A DNA stretch of 64,000 nt from NCBI GenBank assembly GCA_032207245.1, contig CM063498.1, positions 95,739,870 through 95,803,869 on the forward strand, given 5' to 3'. How positions within the stretch are numbered: the first letter of the stretch is position 1; each line of letters opens with the position of its first letter. This DNA comes from Pardosa pseudoannulata (Eukaryota; Arthropoda; Arachnida; Araneae; Lycosidae). The notes beneath the pieces were generated by a model. It had not been told where the DNA came from and did no database searches. It saw only the letters and a program-made list of their open reading frames with translations. Positions 25,716-37,225 of this stretch are shown here, piece by piece. A program made the translations under genes and the position numbers.

Positions 25716-25737
25716 ATACTTAGCAGGTGCTAAGTAT
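25716..25737. other. perfect 10-bp stem hairpin
   Basis: ATACTTAGCA, a GG spacer, then TGCTAAGTAT. It follows SINE sequence by about 40 bp. No T-run follows, so it is not terminator-like. Confidence 0.6.
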
Positions 25738-25739
25738 TC

Positions 25740-26705
25740 TATTTCAATGATAGGGGCTAGATGCGGGAAGTTATTATGTATTTCATTTCTATCACGTCAT
25801 TCTTTTTTAGTATTTTATTTTATTGCAAACAGGAGTTTATATACCATTGCCGAGAAATGCCATTTTAATTTTGTTAAGTTACAATCGAATGATTATGTTG
25901 CATTGTTTTGTGTCCTTTTTCGTGAATTATGTTAGTCTTGATCACTTTAAATTTATAAAAGTGTGAAGTTAAATTACTAACGTGATATTGTAGAGCAATA
26001 TTATGAATCAGTGATACGAGTGTCATCCAGAAAGAAAATTTCTGCAATAGCCGAAAGATGGGCTGCAAAAAGCACGTAATATGACGGCATGAGTCGGATA
26101 AATTGTGGGTTGTAAATTTCCACACATTCACACTAACATCCTTTTAGCGTATTAAGAGACCGGTTCTCACTTCTCCTACCGCCGACAGTTTTTGAACGCA
26201 CAAATGGTATCTCTTGTTGAAATCAGCCTCAATTGTGTTCAATGTCTGGACTGGATGTGATGAAAAAGCAGATAATTTGTCTTTCGTGTCAGGGTTTTTC
26301 AGAAGGTAGGAAAAACGTCCAGCTCTGGGGTTATCCATGTGTCATTATAGCGGTTTTCCAATATACAGTCCCGATCTTTCTTCTATCGACTTTTGCTTTC
26401 ACTTGTAGCTGAAGAAATTTCTGATCTTTCACTGTAAGTGAAGTTGGAATATCACACGAAAGAATACAGGTGAAGAACTCCGTCACGCTGTCTTTATTTC
26501 CAGGTTTCTACAATACTGGACGACAAAAAAAATTATCCCATTTTAGGAAGAGTGTTACAGGCAATAATGCTTGTTTTCTTTTGAAGGGCCTTGGGAACTT
26601 GCTTTCTAGATGATTTTTGTTCTTAAAGCAATTTATTCAGCCATTGAAAATTTTACTATACATTACACAGATTATAAACATTTGAGGCAGATTTTCAGTT
26701 ATTAG
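25740..26705. other. stretch with no recognised feature
   Basis: Minus frames at 25874-26131 and 26144-26338 were examined. Neither shows a known motif or splice boundaries. The interval 26130-26500 is somewhat GC-richer and may hold a decayed element. Confidence 0.4.
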
Positions 26706-26711
26706 TGATTA

Positions 26712-26717
26712 TATATA

Positions 26718-26811
<94 letters not shown>
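26712..26811. repeat. (TA)n microsatellite with short (TG)n lead
   Basis: About 100 bp of almost pure TA repeat preceded by TGTGTGTG. The plus frame across it (YIYI...) is an artefact. Confidence 0.95.
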
Positions 26812-26812
<1 letters not shown>

Positions 26813-28130
26813 TATGTTCGAGAAGGGGCATCTAATGTTGTACGGAGATGGTGCCTTAAGCTGTTACAGTCAAATTGTACTTTGAAATGAACTACAAGTG
26901 TCTACAAGACAAGGGTATTTATTTGTGTGACATTCATCATACACATATATAAATATGATGTTTTTGAAAGTTAAGAGTAAATATAATTACAAAAGATAAG
27001 TGATATTTTATGCTTTAATAAATACAAAAGCATCATAGTGAAGAACTGGTATACAGCTTAATTTTTCTTAATGAGATCTTGCTGAACAAATTTATATTGC
27101 ATAATCTACAATACCATTTGAAGTATAGCAGTTTTCCATACGGGTTTTTATGGAATGTTTAAATAGGTTTAAAGCGAATTCCAGATATGTACAAACATTA
27201 ATAATACTAGTAGTGTTTGAGTACACAGACTCAAAAAACATGGGTACCTGCATGCTGATTAAGGCACACTAGTATTTAAAAATATATCATTTATTTGAAA
27301 TCACGTGTAAACTGGATAAGAGTAAATTTTTTTAATTAATAATTAGCATTTTTTTCAGATAAAAAACTTTTTTGTTTAAATTTCATTTTGGAAGAAACCC
27401 ATGTCATTAATTAGTCTTTTAATTTATATTTTGTATAGACTATTTTTTAAATGTATTCTTGGATTATTTGTTTGATTAGTCCGATTACATATTAATTATT
27501 GTTAATTAATGGAAGAGATTTGCGATTAAAAAAATAGAAAAATGCTGACGAAAAAATGGTTTATTTTTGAACTAATTTAAATTTTATGGCACAAGATAAG
27601 ATTTGAAAAAAATATATGAATAAAAATATTGGGGAATTTAATGCTGAAATCAATGAAAGTTTTTTCATTCGTCCCTAATATTTTTTCTTAACAATACCAA
27701 AATATTAAGCGTAAATATTCTTAAATGGTTTGAATATACACACTTTTGAGTTTATGTATTAATCTTCACTAATTAAACGTGAGAAAACAGGTAATATTAA
27801 AATTATGGGGAAAAAAGCATTTAGGGAATGGATAATAAACTTTGAAACGCTAAAAATATGTTGACAATTAAGGTTGGTTATATAAAATAAATTTTCTGAT
27901 ATGCATTAAAATTATATTCGAAGTTAGTTATTTGATGTTTTAAGATTTTAATTAGGAGCTCAACAGCACTAAGTGTAATCGAAGCATGATCTAATTCAAA
28001 AAGAATCATGAAATCGTGATCTATTAAGATCTCCAAAATGAAACTGGCACAACAGTTCATATGACAAATGGTTGCTGTAAGTTGGTATACAAAATACAAA
28101 GTAATAGATGTGGAAGGTATAGTCCCTGGA
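26812..28130. other. AT-rich stretch, nothing recognised
   Basis: No protein, RNA or repeat termini recognised. The minus frame at 27878-28099 may be a diverged downstream extension of the mariner relic next to it. Confidence 0.4.
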
Positions 28131-28640
28131 GGTTGAAACAGGCCTTCCAGTGTTTAACGAGATAATGACTATGTTGGATGAAGAAACTCCGTTTTTTTCC
28201 TGTGAAACATATTTTCAACAGAATCTTGGATATTATACGCAAATTGTTGCTCCAGAGCTCTCTTAACTCTGACGTCATGAACATGGTTGTCCCAAGGTGA
28301 GATTAGGGCTGTATGAGGAATATTATAGAGTCTCTCAGCAAAGTTGTTTTAACCATGTTTTGTCTGAAACAGTCACTGGATGACGGGCATTATCATGCAA
28401 GAAAATAACTCCCCGTTACACTATTTCACATGATATCTGGATCCTTGTTCTTTGGTTATTGTGGCACAGTAGTTGGTAACATTACAGTCGTTCCCGGAGT
28501 CATGCATTTAAATAGCAATGGGTCATCGACGTCGAAGAAGTACGTATTACTTTTTCAGATGTACTGAATCAGCCTTCTTTGTCAGAGACGATGAAATGTG
28601 CTACAATTTCGTGCATAGTAGTCGGCTCATGCTAATTAGT
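28130..28640 (-). pseudogene. mariner-family transposase relic
   Basis: Reading leftwards, the minus strand shows the mariner catalytic-domain order. First come GTTV and a TNYCATITK-like word near 28500-28450 (frame-shifted). Then RGVIFLHDNARH lies at 28381-28416, matching the canonical HDNARPH motif with its catalytic Asp. YSSYSPNLTLGQP follows near 28300-28330, matching YSPDLAPSD with the last catalytic Asp replaced by Gly. A trace of the C-terminal W-K-C/G-Y-type ending lies at 28110-28170. Several stops and frame changes make it inactive. The N-terminal DNA-binding half was not recognised. Confidence 0.7.
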
Positions 28641-30074
28641 GGCTGGAACAAATCGATTACAAAGCATTTCATCAGCGGCCAAAATCCATAGAAGGAAATG
28701 ATTCCCCATTTGGTTGTTTATTCCTTTTTTTTTACTATTACCTTCGTATAAAACAACATGGTTGATTAAAAACCTTTTATGTACAGAGTATAGAAAAACA
28801 ATCTTAGGGGAGGCAAGAAGCTTGCGTGTCTCAACTATGTATATGTATGACATTATAAATTTAACCTAAACTCACCTGGAATATTTTTTCCTTTTAATTC
28901 TATTTCGTTATGAAAAAAATAATCTCAATTCAATAACGCTATCGCTTCCATTTTCCCCATTAGAAAGATTATTCTTTTCAATTTTTACTCCTTTGTTCAT
29001 TTCCAATCTCATAGAATCTTGAATTTCTGTTACGAAACCTGGCCTCTGATTTTACAGTTTTGAGTGACCAACTGTCTCGCTAATAATCCACAGGAATACT
29101 TGACAAACTATAAATATATATATATTTCTATAACTTTGTCTGGTTTGAGAGGTCAAATTTCTATCGGTTTTCTGGTTACCTCCCTGTAAATGTACGTAGC
29201 AGAACTTTTCTATTTTCTTAAATTTCAATGTCAATAAAATGATGTTAAAGAACTCCATTGTCTCTTGTCTCATATTTGCTAAGCTTATCCCCAGCAAACC
29301 AAATTTGAACTAGTTTCTTTAATTTTTAGGTAATTTTGAATGACCACCGAAATTTTGTGAGACCGTTGACGATTTATTTCATCCGAGATTACCGCTAATT
29401 CCGTGAGGTAATATACAAACATATATGTATGTAGCCTGTGAAAATATAAAAAATCATTTACACGGTAGATTAACCCCTATTGCTTGAGTTTCCTAGGCAA
29501 TAAAAGCTCCTAATCGTAATACAATCGTGAAGTCATTAAAGAAAACAGAGTCTGATGTTGTGAATACATTTATTAAAGATTGAAAAACATGGGTCTAATT
29601 GACCGTCATTACAAGGCAACTTCTTTGCATCGAATGCTTAGGAATAATACAATCTTTCGACAATGTCGGAACTGTAGAGCTATTTAGTATGTTATTATAA
29701 GCCCATCAGGGGTTTGTGTAGGGGATTTTACCTATTAACTCGTAAAAATAGTACATTTAGAATGACTAAAGTCAAGGCCCATTAACTAATTAGAACCACA
29801 TGTCATCATGTATGGCAGATATATAAAACATGTATTTTTAAAGTAAACAAAAATATTTAGTTAACAAGAGTAAATACGTAAGTGTAAAAAAGGTAAAATT
29901 ATAAACATAAATAACAAGTAAATCAATAAAAATTTCACAGACGTGTCTCTTCTTTACATAACATAATAAACCTACAAACTAAAAAGAATAATCCACAGTA
30001 CCTTAGGTATGCACATAGGTGTTATGTTAAATATCTCCTCAGATCTTTGACCACCATTCGGTAACAAACCCAGA
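28641..30074. other. AT-rich stretch, nothing recognised
   Basis: Minus frames at 28632-28853 and 29052-29297 show no motif; the first overlaps the likely N-terminal side of the mariner relic. No repeat termini seen. Confidence 0.4.
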
Positions 30075-30916
30075 TTGGTTGGTTGGTTGTTTTATGCTTT
30101 ATGGCACTGAATCCTCTAGGGACATAGTGCCAAACACAAGGTAAAAAGATTTAAAGGTGGTTATTAAAAACGTCGAATAAACATACATTAATGACACAAA
30201 TTTGTAAAAATTTAAAATATAAAAGAGAAAACTGCTAAAAACAAAGTGAAAAGATTAAAACTGTTTGGTGATAAAAGATGAGTAAACCATCAAATAGGAT
30301 TATAAAAACCGATATCTTTAAGAAATTTAAAAAGATTAGGATGAGGTGACATAACCAGTAAGATCAAGGATACTGATATTTTGAGAAAAATACCGATGAC
30401 GAAGGATATCAAAATTCTGACAGTCAATTAGAATATGTTTGACGGTCATATTGACCTCGCATTCTTGGCATATTGGAGCAGGATCACCGAGAAGGAGGTG
30501 ACAGTGGGTAAAACGGGTGTGACCAATACGCAGACGGGTTAATACAACATCCCATTTCCTCGTATTTTGAGAGGGCCATTGATTAATAATAGGCTTAACT
30601 AAATGCAATTTATTATCAACTAGATGGTCCCACGATTCTTGCCAATTTCATTTAGTGCTATATTTGATATGGTTCTTCAAGTCGCAGTATGGAATAGCAA
30701 TATTAAGGGGATCAACAGCCGATTTTGCAGCTCAATCCACGAGATCATTACCCTTTATTCCCACACGAGACGGAACCCAACAAAACAGTATTGAAAAACC
30801 CTTCGAGACCAGGATGTTTAAAAGCTTGAAAATATATAAAATCAGTGGGTGACTATTGTTATGTACAGTAGATAAAGAGTGTAGAGAGCTCAAAAAGTCG
30901 GTATAACCCAGATATA
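30075..30916 (-). pseudogene. 5'-truncated LINE: RNase H end, 3' UTR and CCAA tail
   Basis: The minus strand starts within a retroelement RNase H domain: YTDFLSSLHSL, then ILFCWVPSRVGIKGNDLVD (30732-30929). After the conserved AAKSA it continues to RLRIGHTRFTHCHLLLG and CQECEVNMTVKHILIDC (30336-30608), the RNase H distal segment and Cys/His C-terminal motif of Jockey/I-group LINEs. Two Trp codons read TGA (after LVD and after YSTK), so it is dead. The 3' UTR contains GGCACTATGTCCCTAGAGG. It ends in CCAACCAACCAA (TTGGTTGGTTGG on the plus strand at 30075-30089), like the SINE tails in this window, which suggests a shared mobilisation machinery. Confidence 0.85.
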
Positions 30917-31593
30917 CAGGGTGTTTCATATTGAATGGGACAAAAAGAAAACATGATTGTGAATGTTTTAATTAATATATTTAGAAAATTCAAATTTACC
31001 TGAAAACTACATTTATTCGAGTTTCTCCAGGTATTCAATATGTACCCCTCCGGTAACACGATAAATGTCTACACGGTAATCAAGCTCCTGCCACACTCGT
31101 GATAGCATATCCCCTGTGATGGAGTTCAATACTGCAGTTATCCGCTGCTTCAGTTCCTCTAAGTCCTGAGGAAGTGGGCGCACAAACATCTTGTATTTAA
31201 CGAAACCCCAGAGAAAAAAATCAAGAAAATTTCTTTTCGTCCTGGGCTTTTATTCTTGCATAAGTAGCCGGTATTCTGGAACTGCTTCACCCACCTGCTT
31301 ATGTTATCCTGATGCTTTGGTTCTTTATGAAATTTCGTGCGAAATTGCCTTTGCACAACAGTTACCGAGGAGGTTTTGGCATATTCGAAAACGCAGTACG
31401 CTTTCTCCTGCATGGACGACATTTTGTTTAACAGCGCCTCTAGCGGCGAGTTCGTCATTCGATAATTTTTCGCTGTTGTCAAATAAAACTTGTATAATTG
31501 TAGTTGCAGAATAAATTTATTTCGGCTGAATAAATTCATTACGGCAGTCACACTGCGCTATTCGTTTTGTCCCATTCAATATGAAAAACCCTG
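30917..31593 (-). mobile_element. Tc1/mariner-superfamily element with deleted catalytic core
   Basis: The 677-bp element has termini CAGGGTGTTTCATATTGAAT and, inverted, CAGGGTTTTTCATATTGAAT, matching 28 of 29 positions over the full repeat, and lies between TA dinucleotides (30915-30916, 31594-31595). The minus strand keeps the transposase start MSSMQEKAYCVFEYAKT at 31422 and the helix-turn-helix up to NKSPGRK. It then jumps to DFFLWGFVKYKMFVRPLP and runs to a TAA at 31013. The residues between SPGRK and DFFLWG, which hold the first two catalytic acids, are missing. It is therefore an internally deleted, non-autonomous copy that kept both ends. Confidence 0.9.
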
Positions 31594-31595
31594 TA

Positions 31596-32060
31596 TATCC
31601 GTAATTACGCAGAAGCATTCATATAGCTAAATAGCGACGAGTTGAAAATAACTTTTTCATCGTAAGGGTAGTTGAAATATTGTTCAAGGTAGAGGCGAAA
31701 AGAAGCACCAAAAAGCCAAGAGACAGATTTCGTCCTCGCCTGTCCTTTTATATCACTTCCACCAGTTCGGCAACCAGATAAGCCCCGCATTCGCTATATG
31801 TGACGTAACAGCTTCTGAAATGCTGCTACACTATATAGTTTGCATATCTAACAGGACCCAAGAGCTAGAGAGTGAATCAATTTTGTCCCCATTAGACTAA
31901 AATTTATTCAGAACTTTTGGTAAGGTAAGAATGAACCCTGCTTGTTTAAGCCAGCTCGAAACTACGCAGGCAGCAGTTTTGCAGAAGCGAATGCGGACAA
32001 CTGATAAACCTGGCCAGTTGACAGAAATTTAGCATTGTTTCAAGAAGTAACTTTTTGGCC
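31596..32060 (-). other. LTR- or promoter-like sequence
   Basis: On the minus strand, GATATAAAAGGAC (TATA-like) near 31740 is followed by a pyrimidine-rich leader. Upstream, CTGTTACGTCACATATAGCG contains a CRE-like ACGTCA. The block is richer in G and C than its surroundings and resembles an LTR promoter half. I could not find two TG/CA boundaries or a target duplication. A 61-codon frame here (31605-31790) is not recognised. Confidence 0.3.
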
Positions 32061-32068
32061 TATAACAA

Positions 32069-32181
32069 GACTGACTCGGGGTAAAAAATTTGTGCCATAA
32101 ACGAAAACCAGGAGTGTGACTGGTGGTGAAGAATTTATGTCATAAGCGAAAACCACGAGTGTGACTCTTGGTGAGGAATTT
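32069..32181. repeat. short tandem repeat, ~54-bp unit, about two copies
   Basis: Shared words ACGAAAACCAGGAGTGTGAC and GCGAAAACCACGAGTGTGAC, each followed by TGGTGARGAATTTRTGT, are about 54 bp apart, with a partial third copy on the left. Confidence 0.7.
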
Positions 32182-32928
<747 letters not shown>

Positions 32929-33629
32929 TAATCCCATTAAAAGAATCAACATTTAAATCATAGTTAAGTTTTAACATTTTTACGAAATAGAACTGTACAT
33001 TCATTCTGTATCAAACAAAATTTTCTCAACTACTCTCTACTCAAAATTGCTTGAAAAATCCAATGAAATGAAAAAAAAAAATATTAAATCCTAAAAAAAT
33101 ATTTTTTATAGTTTTTATTGTAATGGGAACTATGGGACAAATACAAAGCAAAATGGAAGTAGAAATATCAGTTTTGCTGTGCGTGTCTACAAAGACTGGA
33201 ATCTTCAAAGATTCTTTTATGATTCGAAAACATTACTGGATTACATATTTTAGTTTTTACTTATTACAACTGAGAAAATGGAAATTATTTAAATTGTGGG
33301 AAAAAGGACAGTTAGGAAATGAAAAATGAACTTTCTGCTACTATATATAAGTTAATGGTTAAGTTTGTGTAGCGAAGGTTATGGACTGGTACAGTGGTAT
33401 TGAAACTTTGTCTACGTATGAAAACTATGAAGCTTTTTGGGGGGAGGACTCTATTCCACCTTAGAAAGATATATTTAAAAAATAATATTTAAAGTAGGTT
33501 AGCATGTAATATGTATTTTATTTGACAACTTAATCAGGATATGATTGTATTTTTCTATTAATTAACTAGTTGTACAAATTAAGTTCTTCATTAATAAACT
33601 TAAAATAATCGTTATATAATAAACACAGA
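32929..33629. other. AT-rich stretch, nothing recognised
   Basis: A 68-codon plus frame at 33123-33329 has no recognisable motif. Confidence 0.4.
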
Positions 33630-33639
33630 TGCTTCCTAC

Positions 33640-33845
33640 CGATTAGAAATTAATATTTCTATAAATACTTTCCTCGATACACATAAGATATTTTAGAGAC
33701 GTCAGTTTCCTTGTCAAATCGATTAAGGTTCAGATTGGACCATCAATTACGTGCATTATAGTCCAATCGCGTGTGAAATCTGTTGCAATTTATTGAACTC
33801 GGGACAAACTGCCGTGCTTGAAAGACCGTGATACTAAGCATTTTG
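33640..33845 (+). repeat. dispersed repeat D, copy 1
   Basis: This stretch matches 36120-36306 in the same orientation and 37080-37225 and 37890-38035 in reverse. Diagnostic words are CAGTTTCCTTGTCAAAT, ATTAAGGTTC, CATCAATTACGTGCATT and CGTGTGAAATCTGTTGCAA. Because the reverse copies lie next to a Helitron terminus, D may be Helitron-internal sequence (inference). Confidence 0.7.
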
Positions 33846-34640
33846 CTAGTAATTAATTAATAAAATAATTTAATGGAGATGCACAACCGAAATCAGTTTA
33901 AAAATAGTTTTATATACAGATATTTTACAGCTGCAATTTCTTATATGTGTTATCGTTTAGAAGATGGTAGTGTCTCTGGAGTTTCTCAGTATCTGGCACT
34001 GAATATATGGCAAGGAACTCAGAGATCAGGAACCGAACTGTTGTAACAAAAACAAACTTCTAACACGCGGAATTAAATTTCCGTAAAAGTTTTCAAAAGA
34101 CAGCGGACCCAGGAATTGTTCAATTTTGTAAGAAATGTAAGAAAATTTAAAATTTTTGGCGAGGCTGAAACACAGACACCTGAAACACGGTGGTCAGACC
34201 TCAACAATTGTACTTGATATACAGCATGGGACAAGAAGATGAGATCTCCTCAGAAGACACCCATGTTCTTCACCCATGTCTCATGGTAGTGGCTTTTTTC
34301 TTCTCAGTAAAAACTTCAATTTTCTTCCGCCTGTCTGAATATGACAGCTGACTGAAGTCAGCCAGTTGCCTCTCTTCGGTTGTTCAGTTCGTCGTGTAAC
34401 GTCACCTCTCTTGTACGGTATTCGTCACTCTTAGTCATTCAGTCTGACCGGCCTCCTTATCCTAGTTTCCGTCATGAAAGAATGTTTGACCGTTAAAGAA
34501 GATCGTGAAATATTCCTTTTGTCCAGTAGTGTCACTTTCCGAGACTAGCAAACACCTCTGCTGTCCTAGTTGGCCTAGGTGTCTTTTATGTGTTGGAAGA
34601 TATAGTCACGAAGTCATTAGGTGTATAGAAAGCCTTATAT
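33846..34640. other. stretch with no firm feature
   Basis: The interval 34150-34640 is less AT-rich. A plus frame at 34505-34687 contains CLLCVGRYSHEVIRC, which loosely recalls a retroviral-type zinc knuckle (Cys-x2-Cys-x5-His-x4-Cys). One residue of spacing is off and there are no flanking gag motifs, so this is not called. Confidence 0.3.
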
Positions 34641-34644
34641 ATAT

Positions 34645-34664
34645 TGTAACGAATTCTCGTTACA
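34645..34664. other. palindrome of LTR-terminus type
   Basis: TGTAACGA, AATTC-like centre, then TCGTTACA: the outward sequence is what two back-to-back LTR ends (TG...CA) would give. It may equally be chance. Confidence 0.4.
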
Positions 34665-34699
34665 TTAAATTCCTGATACAGACTTAACTAAAACCGTAA

Positions 34700-35427
34700 G
34701 AAAAGACGGCATAACGTAGAAGAATGGCAACCGTGCCTTTTTGTGAGCATTTGAACTGAGCTCTTCTTTATCTAGTGAAAGGACGTTGTTTCGCGCAGAA
34801 TGGGATGCTAAATGGAGAATTGTTGACACCGAGGACCATCTCAATCATTCTATCGGAGAAATTCATTAGGATGCTGGCGAAGTGTTCGCAGTGTTAGTTT
34901 CAATGGCATCCCGAAGAAAGAGTTTCACACGACAGCAATCCTCTACACTGTAAAGGAAGCAACAATACTTTCCTATCCTGTTCTCTAAGGGATTGTCCAG
35001 GGACATCGATAATGATCGGCGAGATTGCTCGCGATTACTACAACTTCCCTGGCACCTGTGAGAGAATCTACGCGCGCTTTCCTCTCCACGTCATCAACCA
35101 GCTGTCCGATCAGCTGAGATGGACATTCTTGAGGTCAGACGACTATATAAGAAGAGCAGAGTTCGAGGCCCAGGGAGGATTTTTGATCGATCGAGTCTCC
35201 TGTGAACTCATCGGCCCAGAACAATGAAGGAGCGGCTGAGTGGCCACCCCCCTTTTTTTTCTCTTAGGAAGCTGATTTCTTGCATCGATCATCATTTTCA
35301 TTTGTAGATATTCATCGTTTCATCTGTATTTATCATAACTTTAATATTGTGTTTCTAAATAAGTATCATAGTCTTTACGTAGGCCTCCGCTATCCTTTTT
35401 TGGGCTCACTTAGAGCCCCAGTACGCT

Positions 35428-35430
<3 letters not shown>
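34700..35430 (+). other. possible LTR remnant with TATA box
   Basis: The block is much richer in G and C than its neighbours. It has a TATA-like GACTATATAAGAAGAGC near 35145. It may begin TGTGAGC (34742) and end GCTACA (35430), an imperfect inverted pair, immediately before a (TA)n tract. No target duplication can be shown because the right flank is microsatellite. The 71-codon frame 35012-35227 runs through the TATA box and is probably not a protein. Confidence 0.35.
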
Positions 35431-35486
<56 letters not shown>

Positions 35487-35503
35487 CATGCATGTATGCA
35501 AAA

Positions 35504-35552
<49 letters not shown>
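35431..35552. repeat. two (TA)n microsatellites
   Basis: TA runs at about 35431-35485 and 35508-35553, separated by about 20 bp containing CATGCATGTATGC. Confidence 0.95.
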
Positions 35553-35553
<1 letters not shown>

Positions 35554-35556
<3 letters not shown>

Positions 35557-36119
35557 CACTTTTAAATACGTTAAGTTCAACTCGAAAACAAATGTTTCCT
35601 TTCATTTTTACTTCATTTCGTACTTTTCTCGTGTTGCATATTCCTACAAATGGTAGCTCATATTCCTACATATTCCTCAGTCGTCACAGGCAACTCTCTC
35701 TGAACTGGAGCATTGCGGGTTCGGAGCCTGGGCTGGCCTAAGTTTAGCTGTGTTCGATAAAGGTGACTGGGGCACGTATAATGTTTTCATGGTCACAATG
35801 TCCTCCAAGTTCTGAATCAATATTTGAGCCAAGTCTATGGGTCTTCTGCTTGGTTCCTGTTTCAAAATTACGAGGACCCACTTGGGAAAAAGTCGTACTT
35901 CCATCCTTGAGTAGTTCGTTAAAACGAAAGGCGCGCGCACCCTTTTAGCTTAATACGAACAGCGTATGGCTCAAACATGCTTCGTTTGACCAAGTGGTAT
36001 CAGAAATAACAAAAACAAATAGTGATCGAATTCAATACTCTATCGTAAATTTAATATCATCAATGTAAACATTAAAACATTAAGTGTAAAAACATCAAGA
36101 CGAATTTTCCAATTAGACA
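35554..36119. other. stretch with no recognised feature
   Basis: Frames on both strands at 35677-35948 are open because of local GC content but contain no recognised domain. Confidence 0.4.
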
Positions 36120-36306
36120 TTAAGACTTCTCTAAATGTTTTACTCGATATACATTAGAGATTTTGGAGAATGTCAGTTTACCTGTTATAACAGTTAAGAT
36201 TCTGTTAGAACCATCAATTACGCGCATTCAAGTCCAATCACGTGTAAAATCTGTTGCAACTTATAGAACTCAGAACAAACTGCCGTGCATAGAATACCAC
36301 CTTAAC
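36120..36306 (+). repeat. dispersed repeat D, copy 2
   Basis: Matches 33640-33845 throughout, for example CCATCAATTACGCGCATTCA and CAAACTGCCGTGC, with about one change per 8-10 bases. Confidence 0.7.
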
Positions 36307-36687
36307 AGTTTCTAAGAAGACATTTAATCGGAAATTTAATCTTGATCCAAGGTCGAAAACTTTTTTTTAATATTTTTATATGCACATGACATATTTTATA
36401 TATCTAGCATAGATTCCTTTGCTAGGACTCCAATCAAATTAAATGAATTAAATACTGTGTAAAAATATAATTTTTTTATGACACCTTCACATGTAAAGGT
36501 TAAAAAATAGGGTTGTAATTATACAAACACTTCTATAATTTTGATTTTTTTTAAAGAATTTGTTAAATTTTATTTAGAAACCGATAGTTATTTTTTATAA
36601 TTGAAATATAAAATAAGTGTAAAATAAACTTCCTAATAATATGTATATGATCACCACAGCATATATTCCGTTATCTATAAAAATGAA

Positions 36688-36722
36688 AATTAATAGCAAA
36701 AATGTAATTTTTGCTATTAATT
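36688..36722. other. 16-bp perfect hairpin in duplicated unit
   Basis: AATTAATAGCAAAAAT, a three-base GTA loop, then ATTTTTGCTATTAATT. The same structure is repeated 812 bp downstream at 37500-37534. Confidence 0.85.
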
Positions 36723-37079
36723 ACTGTAAACGAAGAAAAATTTCTATTCTAAAATCAAACCTAGGCATACGTAATAAAAGACGTAGACATCACCACCAAA
36801 ACATCAAAGTAGACAAAATTGCTTGAAAGTAGAGGATTTTACTTTTTAATTCTTTATCAAACCATTAAAATTCATAAAGTGAAAGTACAGTTCATCCCTA
36901 CTGTTGAAAATGTTATTCCTTTTGGTACTTTAGATTGATTTTAATTGAGACTTCAAAAAGAAATAGAAACTACAGATGAATATAGAAGAAGTGTGTATTA
37001 AAATATTAAAAAAAGTGCTTTTTAGATGAATCACCCTTAATTTTTCTGCTTATTGAATCCTCCCACACTGATTAATATG

Positions 37080-37225
37080 ACGGGTAGTTCTTTTACAAAT
37101 CCAATAAACTGTAACATATTTCACACGCAAATGGATTCGAATGCTCGTAATTGGAGTTCGTAATAGAACCTTAACTCATTTGATAAGGAAACTGAGAATT
37201 TTTGAAATGTCTAATATATAGAGAA
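37080..37225 (-). repeat. dispersed repeat D, inverted copies 3 and 4 (second at 37890-38035)
   Basis: The minus strand carries CTCAGTTTCCTTATCAAAT, GAGTTAAGGTTC and GCGTGTGAAATATGTTACA, the same ordered words as D copies 1 and 2 in the opposite orientation. The second inverted copy exists because the 812-bp unit is duplicated. Confidence 0.65.

Noticed and set aside
34540..34630. Retroviral-type zinc knuckle (CLLCVGRYSHEVIRC)
   Set aside because: The Cys-His spacing is one residue too long and no gag context is visible.
35012..35227. 71-codon plus frame with balanced amino acids
   Set aside because: It runs through a TATA-like box in an LTR-like block and has no splice boundaries or known motif.
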